From Deltaproteobacteria bacterium (GTDB lineage Bacteria; Desulfobacterota; GWC2-55-46; S146-73), in contig WGFF01000196.1 of NCBI GenBank assembly GCA_015492355.1, positions 1 to 6,558 on the forward strand: a stretch of 6,558 nucleotides of DNA, given 5' to 3'. The notes under the pieces are model-generated. The model made no database searches and was not told the origin of the DNA. It saw only the letters and a program-made list of their open reading frames with translations. Position 1 is the first letter of the stretch. Every line of letters begins with the position of its first letter. The translations under genes were made by a program, and so were the position numbers. Shown here piece after piece: positions 1-5,848 of the stretch.

Positions 1-138
1 CTCTGTGACAATATTCCCGCCCACCCTGTCTCTCATCTCAAGAACAGTTACATGTATTTTCTCACCCATGAGTTCCTTCAGACGGAGGGCGGTTGCAAGC
101 CCTGCTATACCACCACCTATGATGACTATCCTTTCCAT
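1..138 (-). CDS. hemG: Protoporphyrinogen/coproporphyrinogen oxidase, FAD-dependent HemG/HemY type, N-terminal fragment (46 codons)
   Basis: Read on the minus strand, this frame starts with ATG at 138 and stays open to the window edge, so only the first 46 residues are seen. They begin MERIVIIGGGIAGLATALRL, a classic FAD-binding beta-alpha-beta fold with the GGGIAGL dinucleotide loop at residues 8-14. An acidic residue (Glu34) sits at the end of the second strand, followed by the RDRVGGN motif (residues 36-42) typical of amine-oxidase/protoporphyrinogen-oxidase flavoproteins. The start is supported by AGGGG at 148-152, nine nucleotides upstream. It lies 38 nt after the hemH stop in the same direction, so it is probably the third gene of a hemE-hemH-hemG operon. 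The family oxidises protoporphyrinogen IX, or coproporphyrinogen III in the coproporphyrin branch, by six electrons. The visible fragment cannot decide between the two. Another FAD amine oxidase is possible from sequence alone, but the context makes the heme enzyme much more likely. Confidence 0.88.
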   Translation of the reverse strand, partial: MERIVIIGGGIAGLATALRLKELMGEKIHVTVLEMRDRVGGNIVTE

Positions 139-176
139 GGATAGAAGCCCCTGTAAAATATACCTGATACCATCCC

Positions 177-1094
177 TTAGAGAGCCTTTCTTACAATCTC
201 TGCGAGCATATCAATGAATCGATCCGATGTGTTGAGCGATTCTGTCCTTACGAATTCGAGTCCGAGGGAAGAAGCCCTACACTTCAGCACTATGTCAATA
301 TCATAGAGTGTTTCCACATGGTCTGCAACAAATCCAATGGGCACCAGAACCACCCTCCTTGCCCCTTCCTTTTTGATCTCTTCCATTGTATCCTCGATGT
401 ATGGTCCGAGCCATTCGATGGAACCTGTGCCTCTACTCTGATAGGCGATTCTGTACCTGAAGGGAATCCTCTCCCTTATCCTTCTTATCGTCTCCTCTAT
501 CCTGGGGACGTATGGATCGTCCCTGAGCGATTCTACCGGCAGGCTATGTGCTGTGAATACGACCACTGTATCGTCCCTGGAAAGGTCTCCACCCACTGCC
601 TCCATCCGTTCAACCACCGCATCTATGAAGAGTGGATGGGTGTGCCAGTCCCCTACGAACCTTACAGCAGGTACACCCCCGAGGGATTCCACCGCACTTC
701 TTACATCTTCCCTGTATCCACCGGTCGATGCCCTTGATGAATGTGGTGCCATGATAATGGCAACTGCCTCATCCACGCCATCTTCTTTCATCCTTTCAAG
801 GGTATCCCTTATGTACGGATGCCAGTATCTCATGCCCACATATACCCTTAAGGGGTTGCCAAGGGTTTTGAGCCTTCTCTCAAGGGCATTCGCCTGAGAG
901 GTGGTGATTTCAAGGAGGGGAGACCTTCCGCCTATCTTCCGATACCGTTCCTTTATATCCTCTATCGCCTCCCTGCTCAAAGGTCTTCCCTTGAGCACAT
1001 TCCTTACAAAGGGTTCCACATTCTCTATACTGTCCACACCTCCGAAGGCAAGGAGGATGACCGCCTTTTTCCTCTGCCCTGCCACCCGGTTCAT
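177..1094 (-). CDS. hemH: Ferrochelatase (protoporphyrin or coproporphyrin type)
   Basis: The product is 305 residues, a normal length for bacterial ferrochelatase, which inserts Fe2+ into a porphyrin at the end of heme synthesis. It shows the N-terminal strand VILLAFGG (12-19), the YRKIGGRSPL stretch (51-60), the catalytic histidine in TAHSLP (His183) and the second metal-site acid in DHVETLYDID (Glu261). It ends with the usual Cys...LG..FVRTESLN tail. No signal peptide or extra transmembrane anchor is seen, so it should be cytosolic or peripheral. ATG 1094 overlaps the hemE stop (ATGA), which suggests translational coupling. However, AGGAG at 1095-1099 touches this ATG with no spacer, while an in-frame GTG at 1085 lies nine nucleotides from it, so the protein may really start there and have 302 residues. 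Whether it uses protoporphyrin or coproporphyrin cannot be settled from the sequence. Confidence 0.95.
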   Translation of the reverse strand: MNRVAGQRKKAVILLAFGGVDSIENVEPFVRNVLKGRPLSREAIEDIKERYRKIGGRSPLLEITTSQANALERRLKTLGNPLRVYVGMRYWHPYIRDTLERMKEDGVDEAVAIIMAPHSSRASTGGYREDVRSAVESLGGVPAVRFVGDWHTHPLFIDAVVERMEAVGGDLSRDDTVVVFTAHSLPVESLRDDPYVPRIEETIRRIRERIPFRYRIAYQSRGTGSIEWLGPYIEDTMEEIKKEGARRVVLVPIGFVADHVETLYDIDIVLKCRASSLGLEFVRTESLNTSDRFIDMLAEIVRKAL

Positions 1095-2122
1095 CTCCTC
1101 TGGCTCAGTTCGTGTACCGTATCCACAAGGAGCCTCACGTTGTCAACAGGTGTGCCCACTATGATTCCGTGTCCCAGGTTGAAGATATGTCCAGGTCTTC
1201 CACCTGCCATATCGAGGATCTCCTTTATCCTTTTTTTTATCGTCCCTGCACTGCCAAAGAGTACCACAGGGTCGAGATTCCCCTGTATGGCTGTATCGTA
1301 ACCTATCGTGTCCCAAGCTCTATCGAGCCTTACCCTCCAGTCCACACCCACTACATCACCACCAGCTGTTTTTATGATATCGAGATAGGTGCCTGTATTG
1401 GTACTGAAGTTTATGACGGGTATGCCCTTTTTTAAGGAATTTATGACCTTTCTTGTATAGGGGAGTACAAACCTCCTGTAATCGTCCGGACCGAGACATC
1501 CAACCCATGAGTCGAATATCTGCACCGCATCCACACCAGCGGATATCTGTGAATTGAGATAGGCGATGACCACATCCGCTATCCTTTCCATGAGTATGTG
1601 CCATTGTTCGGGCTCATTGTACATGAGTGTTTTGGTGTGGACATAGTTCTTCGATCCACCGCCCTCGATTATGTAACTCGCAATCGTAAAGGGGGCACCT
1701 GAGAAACCTATAAGTGGCAGTCTCCCGTTGAGTTCCCTTTTTACAAGCCTTATCGCCTCCAGAAGATAGGGGACATCCTCCTCTGGTTCTATGACCCTTA
1801 TCTTCTCTATATCCTTTTTAGACCTTACAGGATTCTCTATTACAGGACCTTCGTTCTTTGCAAACTCGAACCGTATACCCATCCCCTCAAGGGGAAGGAG
1901 TATATCCGCAAAGATGATGGCTGCATCCACACCGAGCCTCTCTACAGGCTGGAGTGTTATCTTGCAGGCTATCTCTGGGGTTTTGCACATCTCAAGAAAG
2001 GAGTGCTTCTTTCTTATCTCCATGTACTCCTTCATGTAACGGCCTGCCTGACGCATGAGCCATACAGGTGTGTACGGTACCTCCTTGCGATGACATGCCC
2101 TGAGGAATGTATCGTTCTTCAT
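1091..2122 (-). CDS. hemE: Uroporphyrinogen III decarboxylase
   Basis: The product is 343 residues and removes the four acetate carboxyls of uroporphyrinogen III to give coproporphyrinogen III in the cytosol. Family signatures seen are TPVWLMRQAGRYM (18-30) with substrate-binding Arg24 and Arg28, FADILLPLEGMG (71-82) with the essential Asp73, GFSGAPFTIASYIIEGGGS (139-157) with Tyr150, FDSWVG (203-208), and FNLGHGI (314-320) with His318. The chosen start is ATG 2122, because the family begins with a short NDTFLRA segment and because GGGAAG lies nine nucleotides upstream (2132-2137). The frame stays open to an upstream ATG at 2185, which would add 21 residues not typical of the family. This is the first gene of the minus-strand heme operon, with its TGA inside the hemH start. 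A near-consensus promoter and a leader hairpin lie upstream. The gene contains an A8 run (1231-1238), but the frame is intact. Confidence 0.97.
   Translation of the reverse strand: MKNDTFLRACHRKEVPYTPVWLMRQAGRYMKEYMEIRKKHSFLEMCKTPEIACKITLQPVERLGVDAAIIFADILLPLEGMGIRFEFAKNEGPVIENPVRSKKDIEKIRVIEPEEDVPYLLEAIRLVKRELNGRLPLIGFSGAPFTIASYIIEGGGSKNYVHTKTLMYNEPEQWHILMERIADVVIAYLNSQISAGVDAVQIFDSWVGCLGPDDYRRFVLPYTRKVINSLKKGIPVINFSTNTGTYLDIIKTAGGDVVGVDWRVRLDRAWDTIGYDTAIQGNLDPVVLFGSAGTIKKRIKEILDMAGGRPGHIFNLGHGIIVGTPVDNVRLLVDTVHELSQRR
1095..1099 (-). promoter_or_regulatory. Shine-Dalgarno site that may shift the hemH start to GTG 1085
   Basis: AGGAG is read on the minus strand inside the last codons of hemE. 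It abuts ATG 1094 with zero spacing but is nine nucleotides from the in-frame GTG at 1085. The other minus-strand sites upstream of hemG, hemE and pncB also have nine nucleotides between site and start. This favours GTG 1085, although stop-start coupling at ATGA could still use ATG 1094. Confidence 0.5.
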
Positions 2123-2158
2123 AAAAATAAACTTCCCTCTCTTTGTCAATAAAAGATA

Positions 2159-2178
2159 CCCTGCGGTAGACCGCAGGG
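2159..2178 (-). promoter_or_regulatory. Leader hairpin upstream of hemE; candidate attenuator
   Basis: CCCTGCGG and its exact complement form an 8-bp GC-rich stem with a 4-nt loop. On the minus strand the hairpin is followed by a T-rich stretch (TATCTTTTATT), giving the look of an intrinsic terminator. On the plus strand the following bases are not T-rich. It lies between the hemE promoter and the hemE ribosome site, in a leader of about 68 nt. That position fits a premature terminator or other leader control of the heme operon. It could instead be a simple 5' stabilising stem. The structure is seen directly; its role is inferred. Confidence 0.5.
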
Positions 2179-2196
2179 GGTTCATTAAAGAAAACT

Positions 2197-2225
2197 ATTA
2201 TATGTATAAAAATATATTTTTTCAA
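2197..2225 (-). promoter_or_regulatory. Sigma70-type promoter for the hemE-hemH-hemG operon
   Basis: Read on the minus strand, TTGAAA (2220-2225) is followed after exactly 17 nt by a perfect TATAAT (2197-2202), within the most AT-rich stretch of the window. Initiation would fall near 2190. It faces hemE with a leader of about 68 nt to ATG 2122. This is the best promoter match in the window. No operator sequence was recognised. Confidence 0.72.
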
Positions 2226-2269
2226 GTATGACTTTGGGAGACGATGGGAGTGGGGTAGAGCCAATCTCC

Positions 2270-2298
2270 TTGACACCCGTATCAATATACCTTATTTT
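2270..2298 (+). promoter_or_regulatory. Promoter-like pair upstream of resB
   Basis: A perfect TTGACA (2270-2275) is followed after 17 nt by TATTTT (2293-2298, four of six consensus bases). Initiation would be near 2305, only a few bases before ATG 2309, so the transcript would be nearly leaderless. That agrees with the lack of a Shine-Dalgarno sequence before the gene. An AT-rich tract at 2181-2225 could hold another rightward promoter (weak TTCATT-18-TATAAA), which is less convincing. Confidence 0.45.
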
Positions 2299-2308
2299 AT
2301 ATAACTCA

Positions 2309-3289
2309 ATGAATACCCTTCTTAGAGCCTTTCTTTCCATACGGCTTGCCATAGTCCTGTGTGTTCTCATCTGTATCGTTTCTGTCTGGGGCTCATTTGT
2401 GACGGTGCGCAATCCTTCCTTCTTCCAGGAACTCGACAGGCAGATACTACTACCCTGGCTTGTAGAGAACTGGAGGGAACACCTCTCACTCATCCTCTGG
2501 ATACTCATACTCATAGTGCTCGTTGGACTCTTTGCCATCAACACCACCGCATGTACTGTGGAGAAGATATACTCCGTTGCGAAGAGACAGAGACCCTGGC
2601 AATCCCTCTTTCCGCATATAGTGCATATCGGTTTTTTGATAGCCCTTGCCGGGCATCTTGTGGGCAGTATATGGGGATTCAGGAGTTACGGCAACATACT
2701 GCTCAAAGGATATACGGTAAAGGTACCGTACAGAGGGGATATACACGTCCGCCTCGATGACCTCTATGTAAGCACAGCACCCGATGGCAGGCTTGAGTCC
2801 CTGAGGACAAGGATAAGCCTTATGGAGAAGGGTAGAGTTGTCCTTACTGACGATATACAGTTCAACGACCCTGTAATCTACAAAGGTATAGCCTTTTACT
2901 ACGCAAGCCATGGACTCATACCCACAGGTATAGTGGTCGATATGGACGGAAGGATACATCGTGCAAGGTTCGGTGGTTATATAGACAGGGAGGATGGTCT
3001 GGTCCTCGGGAGGATAAGAGGGAGATATGTTGAGATAATCTCTGGCAGGGGGGAGACAGCCCTTCTCGATCTATCCATGCCAGGAGCCACCACAACCATA
3101 GATGGAAGGACGGTGAGGCTTGTGGATTACATAATGGAGCCCTATGTGGTTCTCACCATCAACAGGGACCCCGGCATATGGTTTATCATAGTCGGTTCAG
3201 GGGTGCTTACCATAGGAATAGTGCTTTTACTATTTTTCAGGGGAGAGAGGAGTGAACTTGTGAAGGAAAGATACCATGCAGGGGATTGA
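2309..3289 (+). CDS. resB: Short ResB/Ccs1-type cytochrome c biogenesis protein
   Basis: The product is 326 residues, shorter than typical ResB/Ccs1 proteins of about 400-550. This family works with the CcsA/ResC heme-handling protein in system II cytochrome c maturation, which attaches heme to apocytochromes on the outer face of the membrane. Four membrane segments are visible at about 12-30, 58-78, 103-124 and 289-310. Between the last two lies a large, probably extracytoplasmic domain (about 125-288), and the usual histidine-rich entry to the third segment is present (PHIVHIGF, His103 and His106). ATG 2309 places the first membrane segment as usual for ResB. The frame is open back to ATG 2228, which would add 27 atypical residues. 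No Shine-Dalgarno sequence precedes either start. It is divergent from hemE. No ccsA-like gene is in the window, so the partner must be elsewhere, or this is a ResB-like protein with a divergent role. Family confidence is high; exact function is moderate. Confidence 0.82.
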   Translation: MNTLLRAFLSIRLAIVLCVLICIVSVWGSFVTVRNPSFFQELDRQILLPWLVENWREHLSLILWILILIVLVGLFAINTTACTVEKIYSVAKRQRPWQSLFPHIVHIGFLIALAGHLVGSIWGFRSYGNILLKGYTVKVPYRGDIHVRLDDLYVSTAPDGRLESLRTRISLMEKGRVVLTDDIQFNDPVIYKGIAFYYASHGLIPTGIVVDMDGRIHRARFGGYIDREDGLVLGRIRGRYVEIISGRGETALLDLSMPGATTTIDGRTVRLVDYIMEPYVVLTINRDPGIWFIIVGSGVLTIGIVLLLFFRGERSELVKERYHAGD

Positions 3290-3314
3290 CGGTAAGATTG
3301 TAAAATGTTAAATT
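3286..3314 (+). promoter_or_regulatory. Promoter-like pair upstream of the deacetylase gene
   Basis: TTGACG (3286-3291, five of six consensus bases) overlaps the resB stop codon. TAAATT (3309-3314, four of six) follows after 17 nt. Initiation would fall at about 3321, exactly the start codon, implying a leaderless mRNA. The gap has no Shine-Dalgarno sequence. The same TAAATT hexamer at 17-nt spacing is seen upstream of pncB. Read-through from resB is also possible. Confidence 0.38.
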
Positions 3315-3320
3315 GCACCC

Positions 3321-4601
3321 ATGCACTGCAGGTACCATACCCGCAAGCAGACACGTAGAAGATGCAGTATATGTGGAAAACCTATATGTACAAGGTGCAG
3401 AACAGTATATGATGGTCTGGTACTGTGCAAGGGAAGATGCCTCCACATATATAGATTCAAAAGACTCCTCTCCTTCATTGTACACACACTCCAGAGAATG
3501 GTATCGAATCCATCTGTCTTCCTGCTGGCACCGTTCAGAGGGGTTCTTGTCTACGGGTACGGCATATTCCTGAGTGTAGCCTCTGTATCCTTCCTGTATA
3601 TTTATATGAATATCCATGATACCAAGATGGTACAGACCGTGGATGAACCATTCTACATCCACTACGAGACCATAACCCCCTTTATCGAACGGGAGAATAT
3701 ACACTTTTACAGGAAGGTACGTATGGATAGATATGATTTTAAGATGGATGAACCACTGGATGAGGCGATGATAGAAGACGATCTTCCTGAGACCACCTCC
3801 CCATTGGAGCCTGCCAGGCCAGACCAATCCCTTCCGCTGACCATGCCTGATATAACCAGGGGGGATATATCGAGGATGGAACTTGCCATAACCTTTGATG
3901 GTGGCTACGATGGCAGTGATGCGGAGAGGATACTCGGGGTTCTCAGGGAGCGAAATATAAGGACCACATTCTTTCTAACCGGCAGGTTTATAAAGAGATA
4001 TCCCCATATCGTTAAAAGGATGGTGGAGGAGGGACATGAAGTAGGCAATCATACCATGAACCATCCCCACCTTACAGACTTTGCAACGACACGCAGACAC
4101 ACCACCCTGCCGTGGGTGAACAGGGAGTTTGTGCTCAGGGAGCTCAGGGAGGCAGAGAAGGCATTTGAGGAGATAACCGGCAGGAAGATGGCACCCTTCT
4201 GGAGGGCGCCCTATGGCGAGATAAATGATGAGATAAGGAAGTGGGCTTTTGATGCGGGCTACATCCATGTGGGATGGACCTACAATTACAGGAATGGCGA
4301 AAGCCTCGATTCCCTCGACTGGGTACACGACAGAACCTCCCAACTCTATCTATCCGCAGACGAGATAATAAGGAAGATACTCGACTTTGACAGCGATGGA
4401 TACGGGCTAAGGGGCGGGATAATCCTCATGCACCTCGGTACGAGACGTGAGGATGATAAGGTATCTGAAAAACTCGACCAACTCCTCGATGAACTCAAAG
4501 CCCGTGGCTACAAGCCAGTAAAGATATCCGACCTTGTAAGGGGGCTTGAATTCGATATGGATGGAGCCCATCTCCTGGCGAGTAGGGAAGGTGGAGGCTA
4601 A
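3321..4601 (+). CDS. Membrane-anchored polysaccharide deacetylase (NodB/CE4) with N-terminal B-box-like zinc finger
   Basis: The 426-residue product has three parts. Residues 3-42 are a compact Cys/His module (Cys3, His6, Cys15, Cys18, Cys23, Cys26, Cys36, Cys40) resembling B-box or related short zinc fingers. A hydrophobic segment at about 74-96 should be a membrane anchor, followed by an acidic, proline-containing linker (about 100-185). Residues 187-408 are a NodB-type carbohydrate esterase 4 domain, which removes N-acetyl groups from glycans such as peptidoglycan. Its motifs are TFDGG (191-195, Asp193 as probable base), HTMNH (His244, His248 metal ligands), RAPYG (Arg295), DSLDW (330-334) and LMHLG (His371). 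The usual second Asp of motif 1 is Gly194. The topology predicts a cytoplasmic finger and an external enzyme. An in-frame TAA at 3309 limits upstream extension, so ATG 3321 is the only normal start. No Shine-Dalgarno is seen. It starts 31 nt after resB and converges with pncB, leaving 24 nt. Natural substrate unknown. Confidence 0.9.
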   Translation: MHCRYHTRKQTRRRCSICGKPICTRCRTVYDGLVLCKGRCLHIYRFKRLLSFIVHTLQRMVSNPSVFLLAPFRGVLVYGYGIFLSVASVSFLYIYMNIHDTKMVQTVDEPFYIHYETITPFIERENIHFYRKVRMDRYDFKMDEPLDEAMIEDDLPETTSPLEPARPDQSLPLTMPDITRGDISRMELAITFDGGYDGSDAERILGVLRERNIRTTFFLTGRFIKRYPHIVKRMVEEGHEVGNHTMNHPHLTDFATTRRHTTLPWVNREFVLRELREAEKAFEEITGRKMAPFWRAPYGEINDEIRKWAFDAGYIHVGWTYNYRNGESLDSLDWVHDRTSQLYLSADEIIRKILDFDSDGYGLRGGIILMHLGTRREDDKVSEKLDQLLDELKARGYKPVKISDLVRGLEFDMDGAHLLASREGGG

Positions 4602-4625
4602 ATCCCCTTTCCTGAGGTGGTGTTA

Positions 4626-5783
4626 TTACAGATCAAGGGCACTTATCCCTTCAAGGACGTATTCCCTTATCCCCTGCGGTCTGGGTAGATCCCTTACCAC
4701 CCTTCCATCCTCTATGAGTGGTTCAAGCAGGTCTTTGAACGCCCCTCCACAGTCACACTGTTCAGGGGATTTACCGAGTGGTGTAACCATTCTCTTACCG
4801 CAACTATCGCACCTGAGAAGGCTCTTTGCCCCTGACCATTTTCCCCTCTTTGCAATGGCTCTGCCCTCTATCTCCATTATATCCATTGCAAAGTCTATGA
4901 CAGGTGCATTGCTTATGGAGGTACCCACGCCAAAGGCATCCACAACCGGTTTGAGATTAAGTATCTCTTCTTCGTCCAGTCCGCCACTGGCAAAGAGTTT
5001 TATGTTGTTGAATCCCCTCAGGTCGAGTTCCCATCTTACCTCCTCGAATATGCGATAGAAATCCCCCCGTCTGGACGAAGGGGTATCGAGCCTTACCGCA
5101 TAGAGTTTTCCGTTCAGAGCCTCTGCAACCCGCAGGGCTTCAAACTTCTCGTCATTGAACGTATCTATGAGGGCAACCCTTTTTATCTTTTTGTCTATCA
5201 CCTCATCGAATGCCTTTACCGCCTCAACTGTATCACCCACAACGAGTATGAGTGCATGTGGCATTGTACCTGTTGGGTCTATCTCCAGGAGGTCTGCACT
5301 TGCTATTACAGCCACCCCATCGCATCCCCCTATATATGCCGAGCGTTCTATCATGGGTGCTATGGCAGGGTGCATACGCCTTGCACCGAAGCTTACAACC
5401 ACCTTGTTGCCTGCTGCTATCCGCATCCTTGCAGACTTTGTCGCAACACCCGATGCCTGACATATAAGCCCGAGTATGGCCGTCTCGAACACACAGAACC
5501 CCTGATACATCCCCTCTATCTCCATGACCGGCTCTCCAGGATAGAATACCTCTCCCTCCCTGAGACACCTTATATTCACCTTCTTACCCTCCATGAGATA
5601 TGCCACCTCTTCTATCCCTGCGAGTACAGCCCATCTCCAGCCCCCTGGCAGACCCTTTGTGAAGAACTCTGCCCTTACCCTTTTATCTATCCCCCTGGCT
5701 TTGAGTATCTCAAGGGTTCGTGCAAAGTACACATCAGTGACCCTGCCGTTCTTTATATCATCGGAGTTTGCGATGTGGAACAT
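4626..5783 (-). CDS. pncB: Nicotinate phosphoribosyltransferase, archaeal-type with C-terminal zinc knob
   Basis: The product is 385 residues and joins nicotinate to PRPP, forming nicotinate mononucleotide in NAD salvage (Preiss-Handler pathway). Early residues read MFHIANSDDIKNGRVTDVYF, as in archaeal-type members. Other signatures are SFGARRMHP (131-139, with Arg135, Arg136, His138), TGTMPHA with His176, RLDTP (231-235), FASGGLDEEE (264-273) for phosphate binding, and GVGTSIS (285-291). Four cysteines (325, 328, 343, 345; CxxC-14-CxC) form the zinc-knuckle-like C-terminal knob known from the Thermoplasma enzyme. A GTG at 5792 is in frame, but GGAGG at 5793-5797 abuts it and is nine nucleotides from ATG 5783, so ATG 5783 is chosen. 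The gene follows the rhomboid gene by 61 nt with a promoter in between. The enzyme should be cytosolic. A nicotinamide or quinolinate enzyme is possible but much less likely. Confidence 0.93.
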   Translation of the reverse strand: MFHIANSDDIKNGRVTDVYFARTLEILKARGIDKRVRAEFFTKGLPGGWRWAVLAGIEEVAYLMEGKKVNIRCLREGEVFYPGEPVMEIEGMYQGFCVFETAILGLICQASGVATKSARMRIAAGNKVVVSFGARRMHPAIAPMIERSAYIGGCDGVAVIASADLLEIDPTGTMPHALILVVGDTVEAVKAFDEVIDKKIKRVALIDTFNDEKFEALRVAEALNGKLYAVRLDTPSSRRGDFYRIFEEVRWELDLRGFNNIKLFASGGLDEEEILNLKPVVDAFGVGTSISNAPVIDFAMDIMEIEGRAIAKRGKWSGAKSLLRCDSCGKRMVTPLGKSPEQCDCGGAFKDLLEPLIEDGRVVRDLPRPQGIREYVLEGISALDL

Positions 5784-5792
5784 CTCATCCAC

Positions 5793-5797
5793 CCTCC
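5793..5797 (-). promoter_or_regulatory. Shine-Dalgarno site deciding the pncB start
   Basis: GGAGG, within the longer AAGGGAGG, lies immediately before an in-frame GTG (5792) and nine nucleotides before ATG 5783. A zero-length spacer cannot work normally, so ATG 5783 is the supported start. It gives the N-terminus MFHIA expected for archaeal-type enzymes. Confidence 0.8.
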
Positions 5798-5819
5798 CTT
5801 ACGTTGGTGTAAATGCTTA

Positions 5820-5848
5820 AATTTAATCGTAGTACCGATAATTGTCAA
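5820..5848 (-). promoter_or_regulatory. Promoter for pncB overlapping the end of the rhomboid gene
   Basis: On the minus strand a perfect TTGACA (5843-5848) contains the rhomboid stop codon and is followed after 17 nt by TAAATT (5820-5825, four of six consensus bases). Initiation near 5813 would give a leader of about 30 nt containing the strong Shine-Dalgarno site. pncB can therefore probably be transcribed independently of the rhomboid gene. Confidence 0.55.

Noticed and set aside
318..737. Open frame of 139 codons on the plus strand
   Set aside because: It lies antisense within hemH, whose protein shows all ferrochelatase motifs. The translation has no recognisable domain and no ribosome site.
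1231..1238. A8 run inside hemE (minus strand), a possible frameshift or slippage site
   Set aside because: The reading frame is intact on both sides and the protein matches the family to its end, so there is no evidence of programmed slippage or a sequencing error.
2144..2149. TTGACA on the minus strand within the hemE leader as a second promoter
   Set aside because: The only -10 candidate at proper spacing overlaps the hemE start codon, which would leave the Shine-Dalgarno site untranscribed. The upstream TTGAAA-17-TATAAT pair is far better.
2228..2308. 27-codon N-terminal extension of resB from ATG 2228
   Set aside because: It has no ribosome site, contains the TTGACA promoter element, and adds residues not expected in ResB. 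ATG 2309 puts the first membrane segment in the usual place.
3237..3827. Open frame of 196 codons on the minus strand across the resB end and the deacetylase N-terminus
   Set aside because: It is antisense to two well-supported genes, its product is low-complexity and rich in Tyr and His without motifs, and it has no plausible ribosome site.
4602..4625. Bidirectional terminator between the convergent deacetylase and pncB genes
   Set aside because: Only 24 nt separate the stops. A partial G-rich/C-rich pairing can be drawn, but there is no clean stem or T-run.
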